Shown piece after piece: positions 54,964 through 63,292 of a stretch of DNA of 64,000 nt (position 1 is its first letter; every line of letters begins with the position of its first letter). Made by a program: the position numbers and the translations under genes. The notes under the pieces are model-generated. The model saw only the letters and a list, made by a program, of their open reading frames with translations, ran no database searches and had not been told where the DNA came from. Source of the stretch: [Clostridium] colinum (GTDB lineage Bacteria; Bacillota; Clostridia; Lachnospirales; CAG-274); assembly GCF_940677205.1 (NCBI RefSeq), contig NZ_OW712331.1:868001-932000 (forward strand). Direction: 5' to 3'.

Positions 54964-55833
54964 ATGGCTGAAATAATTGGTGTTAGACTGAAAAAAGGAG
55001 GAAAGATATACTATTTTAACCCTAATGGGAAAAAAGTTGATAAAAAACAAGCAGTTATAGTAGAAACTGCTCAAGGAATAAGATATGGTATAGTAGAGAT
55101 AGAAAATAAAATAATAGACGATGATAAAATAGATTTTGAAATAAAAAATCTTATCAGAATAGCTACAGAAGATGATACAATCCAACATAAAAAAAATTTG
55201 GAAAGAGAAAAAGAAGCTGAAATAATATTTGTAGAAAAAGTAAAAAAATATAATTTAGATATGAAGCTTATAGACATTGAACTTACTTATGATTTAAATA
55301 AAATTATATTTTATTTTACTGCAGAAGGTAGAGTTGATTTTAGGGAGCTGGTAAAAGAATTAGCTTCTATTTTTAAAATGAGGATAGAACTTAGACAAAT
55401 AGGTGTTAGAGATGAAGCTAAAATAGTAAATGGAATTGGTATATGTGGGCGTCCTTTATGTTGTGCAACATTTTTAAGAGATTTTCAACCAGTTTCTATA
55501 AAAATGGCAAAAGACCAAAAATTATCTTTAAATCCTACTAAAATATCAGGAGTTTGTGGTAGGCTTATGTGTTGTTTAAAATATGAACAAGAAGCATATG
55601 AAGAGCTTATACAAAATTTACCTAATGAAGGGGATATTATAAAAACAGATAAAGGTACTGGCGAAGTATTATCTGTAAATGTTTTAAGACAAACAATAAA
55701 AGCAGCTGTTAGAAAAACTGCTCAAGATACACCTACAGTAGAATTTTTTAATGTTTCTGAAATAGAAATTATTAAAAGAAAAATAGTTAAAGAAGAAATA
55801 TGTATGGAAGAGCTTAAGGACATAGAAGATTAA
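54964..55833 (+). CDS. ricT: PSP1-domain protein RicT (YaaT)
   Basis: A 289-residue member of the YaaT/PSP1 family. The conserved core is GICGRPLCCATFLRDF and GVCGRLMCCLKYE, with a pair of Cys clusters. In Bacillus, RicT forms an iron-sulfur complex with RicA and RicF that helps RNase Y process messages. AAGGAG precedes the ATG, 1 nt after holB. The stop overlaps the next start by one base. Confidence 0.93.
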   Translation: MAEIIGVRLKKGGKIYYFNPNGKKVDKKQAVIVETAQGIRYGIVEIENKIIDDDKIDFEIKNLIRIATEDDTIQHKKNLEREKEAEIIFVEKVKKYNLDMKLIDIELTYDLNKIIFYFTAEGRVDFRELVKELASIFKMRIELRQIGVRDEAKIVNGIGICGRPLCCATFLRDFQPVSIKMAKDQKLSLNPTKISGVCGRLMCCLKYEQEAYEELIQNLPNEGDIIKTDKGTGEVLSVNVLRQTIKAAVRKTAQDTPTVEFFNVSEIEIIKRKIVKEEICMEELKDIED

Positions 55834-56567
55834 TGGATATTTTAAAAGAAAATGAAAGAATAGACGATTTGCATAGGAATAATTATGTTATTATACAAGA
55901 TTATAAAAAATTTTGTTTTGGAATAGATGCAGTTTTGTTATCAGATTTTGCAAAGGCAAAAAAAGGTGATATAGTTTTTGATATAGGGACAGGTACTGGT
56001 ATAATACCAATACTTATGAGTGCAAAAACAAATGCTTATAAATATTTTGCAATAGATATACAAGAAGAAAGTGTTGATATGGCAAAAAGAAGTGTTAAGC
56101 TTAATAATTTAACAGAAAAAATTGAAATTTTTCATTTAGATATAAAAAATGTATTTGAAAAATTTAAAAAAAATAGTATAGATGTTGTAACTTCAAACCC
56201 TCCATATATGAATAAAGGTGGAGGTATAGTAAATGAATATGATGCAAAATCTATTGCTAGGCACGAAATACATTGTAATTTAGATGATATAGTAAAAGCA
56301 ACCTCTTTTTTGTTAAAGCCAAATGGTAAGTTTTATATGGTACATAGGCCTAGTAGGCTTTGTGATATAATTTGCACTTTAAGAAAATATAATTTAGAGC
56401 CTAAAACAATTAGATTAATTCAACCTTATCAAGATAAAGAACCTAATATGGTTTTAATAGAAAGTGTTAAAAATGGAAAAGCTTTGCTTAAAGTTTTACC
56501 AAATCTTATAGTGTATAACAAAAATAGAGAATATACAGATGAAATAAATAGAATATATTATAATTAA
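55833..56567 (+). CDS. tRNA1(Val) adenine-N6 methyltransferase-like protein (YabB/TrmN6)
   Basis: A 244-residue SAM-dependent methyltransferase. The SAM motif FDIGTGTGIIPIL and the catalytic NPPY in TSNPPYM show an amino-methylating enzyme of the TrmN6/YfiC type, likely acting on tRNA adenine. The ATG overlaps the ricT stop by a base (TAATGG). In Bacillus the gene yabB lies in the same place. Confidence 0.9.
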   Translation: MDILKENERIDDLHRNNYVIIQDYKKFCFGIDAVLLSDFAKAKKGDIVFDIGTGTGIIPILMSAKTNAYKYFAIDIQEESVDMAKRSVKLNNLTEKIEIFHLDIKNVFEKFKKNSIDVVTSNPPYMNKGGGIVNEYDAKSIARHEIHCNLDDIVKATSFLLKPNGKFYMVHRPSRLCDIICTLRKYNLEPKTIRLIQPYQDKEPNMVLIESVKNGKALLKVLPNLIVYNKNREYTDEINRIYYN

Positions 56568-56578
56568 AGGAGTTAAAA

Positions 56579-57436
56579 ATGTCAGGTAAATTATATGTTT
56601 GTGCGACACCAATAGGTAATTTAAAAGATATTACTTTAAGATGTTTAGAAACTTTAAAAGAAGTAGATTTGATAGCCTCTGAAGATACAAGACATACTAT
56701 TAAATTGTTAAATCATTATGAAATAAAAACTCCTTTAGAAAGCTATCACGAACATAATAAAGAAACAAAGGGTAAAAAACTTATTAATTTATTATTAGAT
56801 AATAAAAATATAGCTTTAGTAAGTGATGCAGGTATGCCAGGTATATGTGACCCTGGAGAAGATTTAATAAGATTATGTTATGAAAATAATATAGAGATTA
56901 CTGTTTTACCAGGGGCTACAGCTTCTATTACAGCTTTAATTTTATCTGGACTAAAAACTAGAAGTTACTGCTTTGAAGGATTTTTACCATCTAATAAAAA
57001 AGTAAGAAAAGAAGTTATGCAAAAAATAGAAAATGATACTAGAACTTATATATTATATGAAGCACCGCATCATCTTTTAACTACTTTAAAAGAACTTTAT
57101 GAACATATTGGAGAACGAAATATATCTATAGTAAAAGAGCTAACTAAAAAGCACGAAAAAGTTTTAAAAGCTACCTTGTCCGAGGCTATAAATTATTTTG
57201 AAAATAATATACCTAAAGGGGAATATGTTATTGTTTTGGAAGGGGCTAGTGAGGAAAGTATATTAAATAAACAAAAACAACAAATAAATAATATATCTAT
57301 TGATGAACAAGTGGAACAATATGTAAAAGAAGGCATAGATATTAAAGAAGCTATGAAAAAAGTTGCAAAAGATAGAGGTATATCTAAAAGAGAGGTTTAT
57401 AATCAAGTAAAAATAAAAAAGAATTTTGATATATAA
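56579..57436 (+). CDS. rsmI: 16S rRNA (cytidine-1402-2'-O)-methyltransferase
   Basis: A 285-residue tetrapyrrole-methylase-fold enzyme that methylates the 2'-O of C1402 in the 30S decoding centre. Diagnostic segments are CATPIGNLKDITLRCLE near the N-terminus, ASEDTRHT, SDAGMPGICDPGEDL and PGATASITAL. AAAGGAG precedes the ATG, 12 nt after the previous gene. It ends the tmk-rsmI group. Confidence 0.96.
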   Translation: MSGKLYVCATPIGNLKDITLRCLETLKEVDLIASEDTRHTIKLLNHYEIKTPLESYHEHNKETKGKKLINLLLDNKNIALVSDAGMPGICDPGEDLIRLCYENNIEITVLPGATASITALILSGLKTRSYCFEGFLPSNKKVRKEVMQKIENDTRTYILYEAPHHLLTTLKELYEHIGERNISIVKELTKKHEKVLKATLSEAINYFENNIPKGEYVIVLEGASEESILNKQKQQINNISIDEQVEQYVKEGIDIKEAMKKVAKDRGISKREVYNQVKIKKNFDI

Positions 57437-57518
57437 AATAAAATTATGTAAAAATAAATAGAAAAATAAATAGTATTGTGTTATAATTATAAATAATGCT
57501 AACTTGGAGGATACGTTG

Positions 57519-59018
57519 ATGAAGAAATTAAATTTTTTTGCATTTATAATTATAATTATTAGTATAATAGCAATACCTGTAACGTCTATAGGAAATGTTA
57601 ATGACGATATAAAGGAAAGTGAAAGTAAATATTATAGTAATATCAATAAAAATGAGTTAAAATACGAGTTTAAAAAATTAGAAAAATATGATACTTCACT
57701 TATATATAAGATTAAATATCCTGTATTTAATAATGATACTATTAATCAAGAAATATATAAACATATCGAATATTTAGCTGATAGTTTTAAAGAAGATTTT
57801 TCTAATTATGAGGCTATTTATAATGAAGATAAGATGAATTTTAAATTAGATACAGAAATTAGTATTTTTAATAATAAAATTTTATTTGTAAAATTTATTA
57901 TAGAAAGAAATTATAATACATATCCTAATCCAATTAAATTTTATGAAACATATGCTATAAATATAGAAGAAAATAAAGAAATACAAATACCAAGTTTATT
58001 TAATAATGGTTATGAAGATTTATTTTTTATGAATGTAAAACAATATTTTTTAAATACTTATGGTATTAATATAACTAAACAAAGTGAAAATTATAATGAT
58101 ATAAAACCAGATAAAAATAACTATAAAAAAGTATTTTTTAATGATAAATCGGTAGAAATATTTTTTTATGACTATAAAAAACAAGAAGAAATATTATTGA
58201 AAATACCAATTGATAAAGTTTTACCTTATATAAAAAAATATTATTTAGAACAAGAGACTGTTACAACAACAAAAGAAACTACTTTAACATCAACAACAGA
58301 AACAACAACAGAAACAACTACAATCTCTATAAAATCAACAACAACTACTACTGTAAAAGATATAAAAACAGGAAATAAAAGCATTAATAAAAGAAAAATA
58401 GATAAAAATAAACCAATGGTAGCATTAACTTTTGATGATGGACCTAATGGTGCTACTACAACTAGAATATTAGATATATTAGAAAAAAATAATTCTGTTG
58501 CCACTTTTTTTATTGTATCTAGAAGAATAGATAAAGATGCTGATATTTTAAAAAGAATGGTTAATTTAGGCTGTCAAATAGGAAATCATACAGCAAATCA
58601 TAAAGACTTAACTAAACTATCTACTGAACAAGTAAAGTCAGAAGTTGATATTGTAAATAATAAGCTTAAAAATATAATAGGAAAAGAAGCAAGTATGGTT
58701 AGAGTTCCTTATGGTGCTGCTAATTCAAATGTTAAAAAAACTGTAAATTATCCGCTCATTATGTGGAATATAGATACTAAAGATTGGCAAACTAAAAATG
58801 CTAAATCTATTGAAAAAGCAATTTTAAATAATGTTAAAGATGGAGATATTATATTAATGCATGATTTATATACTTCAACTGCAGATGCTTGTGAGGTTGT
58901 TATACCACAACTTGTAAAACAAGGATTTCAACTTGTTACAGTAGAAGAACTTTTATATTACAAGGAAATAGAGGTTAAAGAAGGCTTAACATATTTTAAT
59001 GCACGCACCAAAAAATAA
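57519..59018 (+). CDS. Membrane-anchored/secreted polysaccharide deacetylase with threonine-rich linker
   Basis: A 499-residue PdaC-like protein. An N-terminal hydrophobic helix (about 4-22) directs it outward. A DUF4163/DUF3298-like region (about 50-245) follows, then a 40-residue Thr-rich linker (about 246-285) and a NodB domain with the metal site TFDDG (Asp306, Asp307) and HTANH (His357, His361), plus RVPYG and the late LMHD. It should deacetylate peptidoglycan or a related surface glycan. The ATG at 57519 fits GGAGG 8 nt upstream; a TTG at 57516 is possible. A TG-n-TATAAT box lies at 57479-57487. Confidence 0.92.
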   Translation: MKKLNFFAFIIIIISIIAIPVTSIGNVNDDIKESESKYYSNINKNELKYEFKKLEKYDTSLIYKIKYPVFNNDTINQEIYKHIEYLADSFKEDFSNYEAIYNEDKMNFKLDTEISIFNNKILFVKFIIERNYNTYPNPIKFYETYAINIEENKEIQIPSLFNNGYEDLFFMNVKQYFLNTYGINITKQSENYNDIKPDKNNYKKVFFNDKSVEIFFYDYKKQEEILLKIPIDKVLPYIKKYYLEQETVTTTKETTLTSTTETTTETTTISIKSTTTTTVKDIKTGNKSINKRKIDKNKPMVALTFDDGPNGATTTRILDILEKNNSVATFFIVSRRIDKDADILKRMVNLGCQIGNHTANHKDLTKLSTEQVKSEVDIVNNKLKNIIGKEASMVRVPYGAANSNVKKTVNYPLIMWNIDTKDWQTKNAKSIEKAILNNVKDGDIILMHDLYTSTADACEVVIPQLVKQGFQLVTVEELLYYKEIEVKEGLTYFNARTKK

Positions 59019-59030
59019 GGAGTGATTAAT

Positions 59031-60806
59031 ATAAAAAATTTATTAGTTGCAATAAATGCAAAATATATACATACATCTTTAGCGGTAAGAAGCATATATG
59101 CATATTGTAAAGAAAATAATACAGATATACATATAGAAGAATTTACTATAAATAATGATGAAGATGTTATTATAAATAAAATATATGAAGAAAAGCCCGA
59201 TATTTTAGGATTTTCTTGTTATATATGGAATATAAACATAGTTTTAGATATAATATCTACAATTAAAAAACTTTTACCTAATACAACAATATTTGTAGGT
59301 GGACCAGAGGTAAGTTATGATTATGATTACCTTTTTGAAAAAGGGGTAGATATAGTTTGCATTGGAGAAGGGGAGCAAACTGTAAAAGAAATTATAGATA
59401 AATTTAACAATGTAAAATGTATAGATAAATCATTTGAAGAAATAGATGGAATAGCTTTTAAATTTTATAATAACATTATTGTAACAAAAGATAGAGAATT
59501 ATTACAATTAGATAAAATACCTTTTGTTTATGAAGAAGGACTTAATGGTACTGAAAATAAAATATTATATTATGAAGCATCTAGAGGTTGCCCTTATACT
59601 TGTCAGTATTGTTTATCATCTTTAGAAAAAGGGCTTAGATTTTTAAGTGAAGAAAGGGTAAAAAAAGATTTAAAGTTTTTTTTACAAAATAATGTAAAGC
59701 AAGTAAAATTTGTAGATAGAACATTTAATTGTAACAAAAAATTTGCTTTATTAATATGGAATTATTTAATAGATAATGATAATGGTGTTACAAATTTTCA
59801 TTTTGAAATATCAGCAGATATAATAGATGATGATATGATAAATACGTTAAAAAAAGCACGAGTTGGCCTTTTCCAATTTGAAATAGGGGTACAGTCTACA
59901 AATGAGGTTACATTAGAAGCTATAAAAAGAAAAACTAACTTACAAAAGCTTTTTGATAAAGTAGGAAAAATAAAAGAGTTAAAAAATATACATCAGCATT
60001 TAGATTTAATAGCAGGATTACCTTTTGAAGACTATGAAATATTTAAAACTTCTTTTAATAATGTTTTTAATATATATCCAGAGCAGTTTCAATTAGGATT
60101 TTTAAAACTTTTAAAAGGATCTGGGCTTAGGATAAATGCAGACAAATATGGTATTGTATATAAAGATAAAGCACCATATGAGGTATTATATACAAAGTTT
60201 ATAGATTATGAACAAATGAATATAATTAGAAATATAGAAGAAATGGTAGAAACTTACTATAACTCAGGTAAAGCTATTAATACAATAAAATATGGCATAA
60301 AATTTTTTGAATCACCATTTGATTTTTTTGAAAAATTAGCATCATATTGGAAAAATAATAATTATTTTAATGTTAGCCATAGTAAAATGAAATTATATGA
60401 GATAATGTACAATTTTTTAAATAACTTAAATAATATTAACAAAGATATACTAAATGAAATTATAAAATTTGATATTATGTTAAATGATAATTTAAAAAGT
60501 TTGCCTTTATGGATAAAGACAGAGTATAATAGTAGTTTTAAAGAAAAAGAAAGAACATTTTATAATAATAAAGAAAATATAGAAAAATATGTACCTCATT
60601 TACAAAATTATGATTCAAAACAAATTAGTAGAATGTGTTATTTTGAAAAATTTAATATTGATATAGAAAATATGATAAATAGTAATTTTGAGCAAATAAA
60701 TAAAGGTGAAACATATATGTTATTTGATTATTACACAAAAAATGATTTAATATATAAGGTTAAATATTACTATTTAGAAAGAGGTAATTTTAATGAGACT
60801 TGCTGA
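59031..60806 (+). CDS. B12-binding domain radical SAM protein, apparent ATA start
   Basis: A 591-residue enzyme with an N-terminal cobalamin-binding-like domain (LLVAINAKYIHTSLAVRSIY, DILGFSCYIWN, VGGPEVSYD, GEGEQTV) and a radical SAM domain with the cluster motif C187-PYT-C191-QY-C194. A C-terminal DUF4080-like part completes it. The reaction is unknown. A GTG at 59022 overlaps the AAGGAG site, so the ATA at 59031, 8 nt after GGAG and where homologues have Met, is the more likely start. It overlaps nth by 14 nt. Confidence 0.88.
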   Translation: MKNLLVAINAKYIHTSLAVRSIYAYCKENNTDIHIEEFTINNDEDVIINKIYEEKPDILGFSCYIWNINIVLDIISTIKKLLPNTTIFVGGPEVSYDYDYLFEKGVDIVCIGEGEQTVKEIIDKFNNVKCIDKSFEEIDGIAFKFYNNIIVTKDRELLQLDKIPFVYEEGLNGTENKILYYEASRGCPYTCQYCLSSLEKGLRFLSEERVKKDLKFFLQNNVKQVKFVDRTFNCNKKFALLIWNYLIDNDNGVTNFHFEISADIIDDDMINTLKKARVGLFQFEIGVQSTNEVTLEAIKRKTNLQKLFDKVGKIKELKNIHQHLDLIAGLPFEDYEIFKTSFNNVFNIYPEQFQLGFLKLLKGSGLRINADKYGIVYKDKAPYEVLYTKFIDYEQMNIIRNIEEMVETYYNSGKAINTIKYGIKFFESPFDFFEKLASYWKNNNYFNVSHSKMKLYEIMYNFLNNLNNINKDILNEIIKFDIMLNDNLKSLPLWIKTEYNSSFKEKERTFYNNKENIEKYVPHLQNYDSKQISRMCYFEKFNIDIENMINSNFEQINKGETYMLFDYYTKNDLIYKVKYYYLERGNFNETC

Positions 60807-61446
60807 AAGAGTTAAAGAAGTTACAAGACTTTTAGATGAGTATTATAAAACAGAAGATAAATGTTATTTAAATCACTCTACACCATATGAGCTTTTAATA
60901 GCAACTATGCTTAGTGCACAATGTACAGATGATAGAGTAAATATTGTAACAGAAAAACTTTTTAAAAAATATACTACTTTAGAAAGTTTTGCATCGGCAG
61001 ATTTATCAGAAATGGAGCAAGATGTAAAACCAACTGGATTTTATCATAATAAAGCAAAAAATATAATTTTAGCTACAAGAAGACTTTTAGAGGTTTATGA
61101 TGGACAAGTTCCAGATAGTATAGAAGATTTAACAAGCTTAGCAGGTGTAGGCAGAAAAACGGCCAATGTTGTAAGAAGTCATATTTTTAATATACCTAGT
61201 GTTGTTGTAGATACACATGTTAAACGTATATCTAAAAAACTAGGACTTGTAAAAGGTGATGACCCAGTAAAAATAGAGTTTGAGCTTATGAAAATATTAC
61301 CTAAAGAGCATTGGATAAGATATAATACTCAAGTTATAGCTCATGGTAGAGCTATATGTAAAGCTAGAAATCCTAATTGTACTATATGTTTTATGCAAAA
61401 TTGTTGTAAAGAATATGAAAAAATAGAAAAGAAAAATAAAAAATAG
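60793..61446 (+). CDS. nth: Endonuclease III
   Basis: A 217-residue DNA glycosylase/lyase that removes oxidised pyrimidines. The helix-hairpin-helix LAGVGRKTANVV carries the catalytic Lys122, Asp140 follows in VVDTHVKR, and the C-terminal 4Fe-4S cluster has the C-x6-C-x2-C-x5-C spacing (189, 196, 199, 205). Its start lies inside the radical SAM gene behind AGAGGT, so the two are coupled. Confidence 0.97.
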   Translation: MRLAERVKEVTRLLDEYYKTEDKCYLNHSTPYELLIATMLSAQCTDDRVNIVTEKLFKKYTTLESFASADLSEMEQDVKPTGFYHNKAKNIILATRRLLEVYDGQVPDSIEDLTSLAGVGRKTANVVRSHIFNIPSVVVDTHVKRISKKLGLVKGDDPVKIEFELMKILPKEHWIRYNTQVIAHGRAICKARNPNCTICFMQNCCKEYEKIEKKNKK

Positions 61447-61502
61447 AAAAATTAGTATAAAAATTTTTATTTAAGCCAAAATATAACCAAGGTGGTGATG
61501 GT

Positions 61503-61855
61503 TTGAATAAAAATTTTTTGTTTCTATAATAGGTTTAGTAGCAGGATTTTTAAACGGACTTTTTGGTTCTGGAGGAGGTACTATTTTAGTACCAAGTCTT
61601 GAAAAATTTTTAAAAATGGAAGAACACAAAGCACACTCTACAGCAATAGCTATTGTTTTACCTTTATCAATAGTTAGTATCTTTATATATTGTAAAGGGG
61701 TAAATATAGATATTAAATCAGTAGTAATTATATCTCTAGGTGGGTTACTAGGTGGTCTTTTAGGTGCTAAATATTTAAAAAAGATACCGTCTAATTGGCT
61801 TCATAAAATATTTGGACTATTTATGCTAATTGGAGCTTGGAGACTTATTTTATGA
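61503..61855 (+). pseudogene. First half of a TauE/SafE (TSUP) transporter, frameshifted near the start
   Basis: The protein LVAGFLNGLFGSGGGT, then the small-residue-rich GGLLGGLLGAKYL region, is the N-terminal repeat of a TSUP transporter of about 117 residues and four helices. A TTG at 61503 with an upstream GGTGGTGA would begin MNKNFLF but meets TAA at 61527; the family sequence continues in the -1 frame. The run T_TTT_TTG (61514-61520) is in slippery phase, so this may be a T-run indel, a phase-variable tract, a sequencing error or a programmed slip. The only canonical internal start is the ATG at 61616, which would lose the first helix. Listed as a broken gene with doubt. Confidence 0.6.
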
Positions 61856-62220
61856 TTTGGTTATTTTTAATTGGTTTAATGTCTGGAATTTTAAGTGGTA
61901 TGGGCATAGGTGGTGGGTCTATTTTAATACCAGCACTTACATTACTTTTTGGATATGAACAAAAAATAGCACAAAATATTAATTTATTATATTTTATACC
62001 TACAGCTGTTATAGCTATTTTTGTTCATAATAAAAATAAAACTATTGAAAAAGAAGGCCTTTTAAAGATAATATTATTTGGATTAATAGGTGCTATAATA
62101 GGTTCTATTGTTGCAATAAACTTAAAAGGAGAAATACTTAAAAAAATTTTTGGTTGGTTTTTATTGTTTATGGGAATAAGTGAAGTATTAAAAGGAAAAG
62201 AGGCAAAAAAATGGAATTAA
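61852..62220 (+). CDS. Second half of a TauE/SafE (TSUP) transporter
   Basis: A 122-residue membrane protein with about four helices: LIGLMSGILSGMGIGGGSILIPAL is the repeat signature of TSUP transporters, which export sulfite, sulfoacetate or other anions. The ATG at 61852 overlaps the previous TGA (ATGA), so it is translationally coupled to the first half; an in-frame TTG at 61837 is a less likely start. The two half-size proteins together equal one normal TSUP transporter. Confidence 0.85.
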   Translation: MIWLFLIGLMSGILSGMGIGGGSILIPALTLLFGYEQKIAQNINLLYFIPTAVIAIFVHNKNKTIEKEGLLKIILFGLIGAIIGSIVAINLKGEILKKIFGWFLLFMGISEVLKGKEAKKWN

Positions 62221-62381
62221 TGGAATTTAAAAGATTTAAGGAAGATTTTATTAATGCAGATACAGATAAAAAAATAGAAATGTATATTTCAACAGAAGGA
62301 TTAACACAACATCAATATAAAGAGCTATTAAAAGAATTTCCGTATAATGAGATAGACAAATTAGAAAGAGCATTAGCATAA
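62211..62381 (+). CDS. Small protein overlapping the TSUP operon
   Basis: A 56-residue soluble protein starting at an ATG inside the end of the second TSUP gene, with GAGG about 9 nt upstream. It reads MELMEFKRFKEDFINADTDK and ends with KELLKEFPYNEIDKLERALA, with helical character. I do not recognise the family. It is followed by a strong terminator, which supports it as the last gene of the unit. Confidence 0.65.
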   Translation: MELMEFKRFKEDFINADTDKKIEMYISTEGLTQHQYKELLKEFPYNEIDKLERALA

Positions 62382-62402
62382 ATAAAATTTTATATAAAAA
62401 AT

Positions 62403-62446
62403 AAAAAATGTACATATTTTTATTAATTATGTACATTTTTTATTTT
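62403..62446. terminator. Bidirectional terminator after the TSUP operon
   Basis: Arms AAAAAATGTACATA (62403-62416) and TATGTACATTTTTT (62428-62441) form a perfect 14-bp stem with A and T runs, between converging genes. Confidence 0.9.
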
Positions 62447-62456
62447 TTATAAATTT

Positions 62457-62981
62457 TTATATAAGAGATAGCGATAGTCTTAAATGAAAAATAATTTTAT
62501 ATAGACTAGCTATAGCTTTTATTTGATTATTTAATATATTAGTAAGTTTTTTATATATTATATTAAAATTATTTTCAGTTGATATAAGTTCATTTTTTAA
62601 GCTTATCATTTCTTTTTTATTATTTATTTTAGAAGTATATGTAGATATATTTTTTTCCTCTTCAGATATTATATCATTATATTCTTTAAAATAATTCATC
62701 TGTTCTTCAGACAATTTTTCCTTGTTTTTTATTTTATTATTAAATTTAAGACTTATATCGTTAGATATTTGTTTTTTTTCAGTTAATAAATTTGATATAA
62801 TATTAAAATTACTATCTATTTCAGTTATAATATTATTTATATCTTCAGATTCAATTTTTTGGTTTTCTTTTTTATAAATTTTTTTATTATTTGTATATAA
62901 TCTATATGATTTTAGATCAAATTTATCTATAGGGGTAGATATTAAAGAAAATAACATTATACTATTTAAAATTATGTCCAT
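62457..62981 (-). CDS. Hypothetical coiled-coil protein
   Basis: A 174-residue protein that I do not recognise. The first 15 residues are hydrophobic (MDIILNSIMLFSLIS) and could act as an export signal or anchor; the rest is Lys/Glu/Asn-rich and strongly predicted by eye to form long helices or coiled coil. AAGGAG lies 8 nt before the ATG. It stands alone between a terminator and the hairpin after the cdaR-like gene. Confidence 0.65.
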   Translation of the reverse strand: MDIILNSIMLFSLISTPIDKFDLKSYRLYTNNKKIYKKENQKIESEDINNIITEIDSNFNIISNLLTEKKQISNDISLKFNNKIKNKEKLSEEQMNYFKEYNDIISEEEKNISTYTSKINNKKEMISLKNELISTENNFNIIYKKLTNILNNQIKAIASLYKIIFHLRLSLSLI

Positions 62982-63292
62982 ATTAACAACTCCTTAAGTT
63001 ATATATAAAATTATAATTATCGAAACACATATATTATATATGCTATAATATACCATAAATATGAACATAATATGAATATACAATTAATAATTAGTTAAAT
63101 TATTAAAAGGTTATAGATTTTGTCTATAACCTTTTAATAAGATAAAATTAAACTATATGAAAAAATTTGATTTATATATACAAGGGTAAATTCTCTAAAA
63201 ATAAGGCTTTTATACAAGTTGAATCAAAGGGTATACTTTATTTTTATGAAAAGCATAAAAATATTTTATCTGGAATTTAATTTATTAATATC
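62982..63292. other. Gene-free interval between the coiled-coil gene and cdaR
   Basis: These 311 nt contain the hairpin at 63100-63140 and otherwise only A+T-rich DNA that should carry the promoter of the coiled-coil gene. No open frame with a sound start and ribosome binding site was found on either strand. Confidence 0.6.
63100..63140 (-). terminator. Hairpin downstream of the cdaR-like gene
   Basis: A perfect 18-bp stem: TTATTAAAAGGTTATAGA (63100-63117) and its complement (63123-63140) around a 5-nt loop. On the minus strand a short T run follows, so it probably stops the cdaR transcript about 150 nt after the stop codon. Confidence 0.8.

Noticed and set aside
57504-57519. TTG at 57504 as the start of the deacetylase
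   Set aside because: It overlaps the GGAGG ribosome binding site; the ATG at 57519 is correctly spaced and begins a normal signal sequence.
43511-59033. Altered genetic code with ATA read as Met
   Set aside because: ATA is one of the commonest codons throughout all genes and fits Ile positions in conserved proteins, so only initiation at ATA can be unusual.
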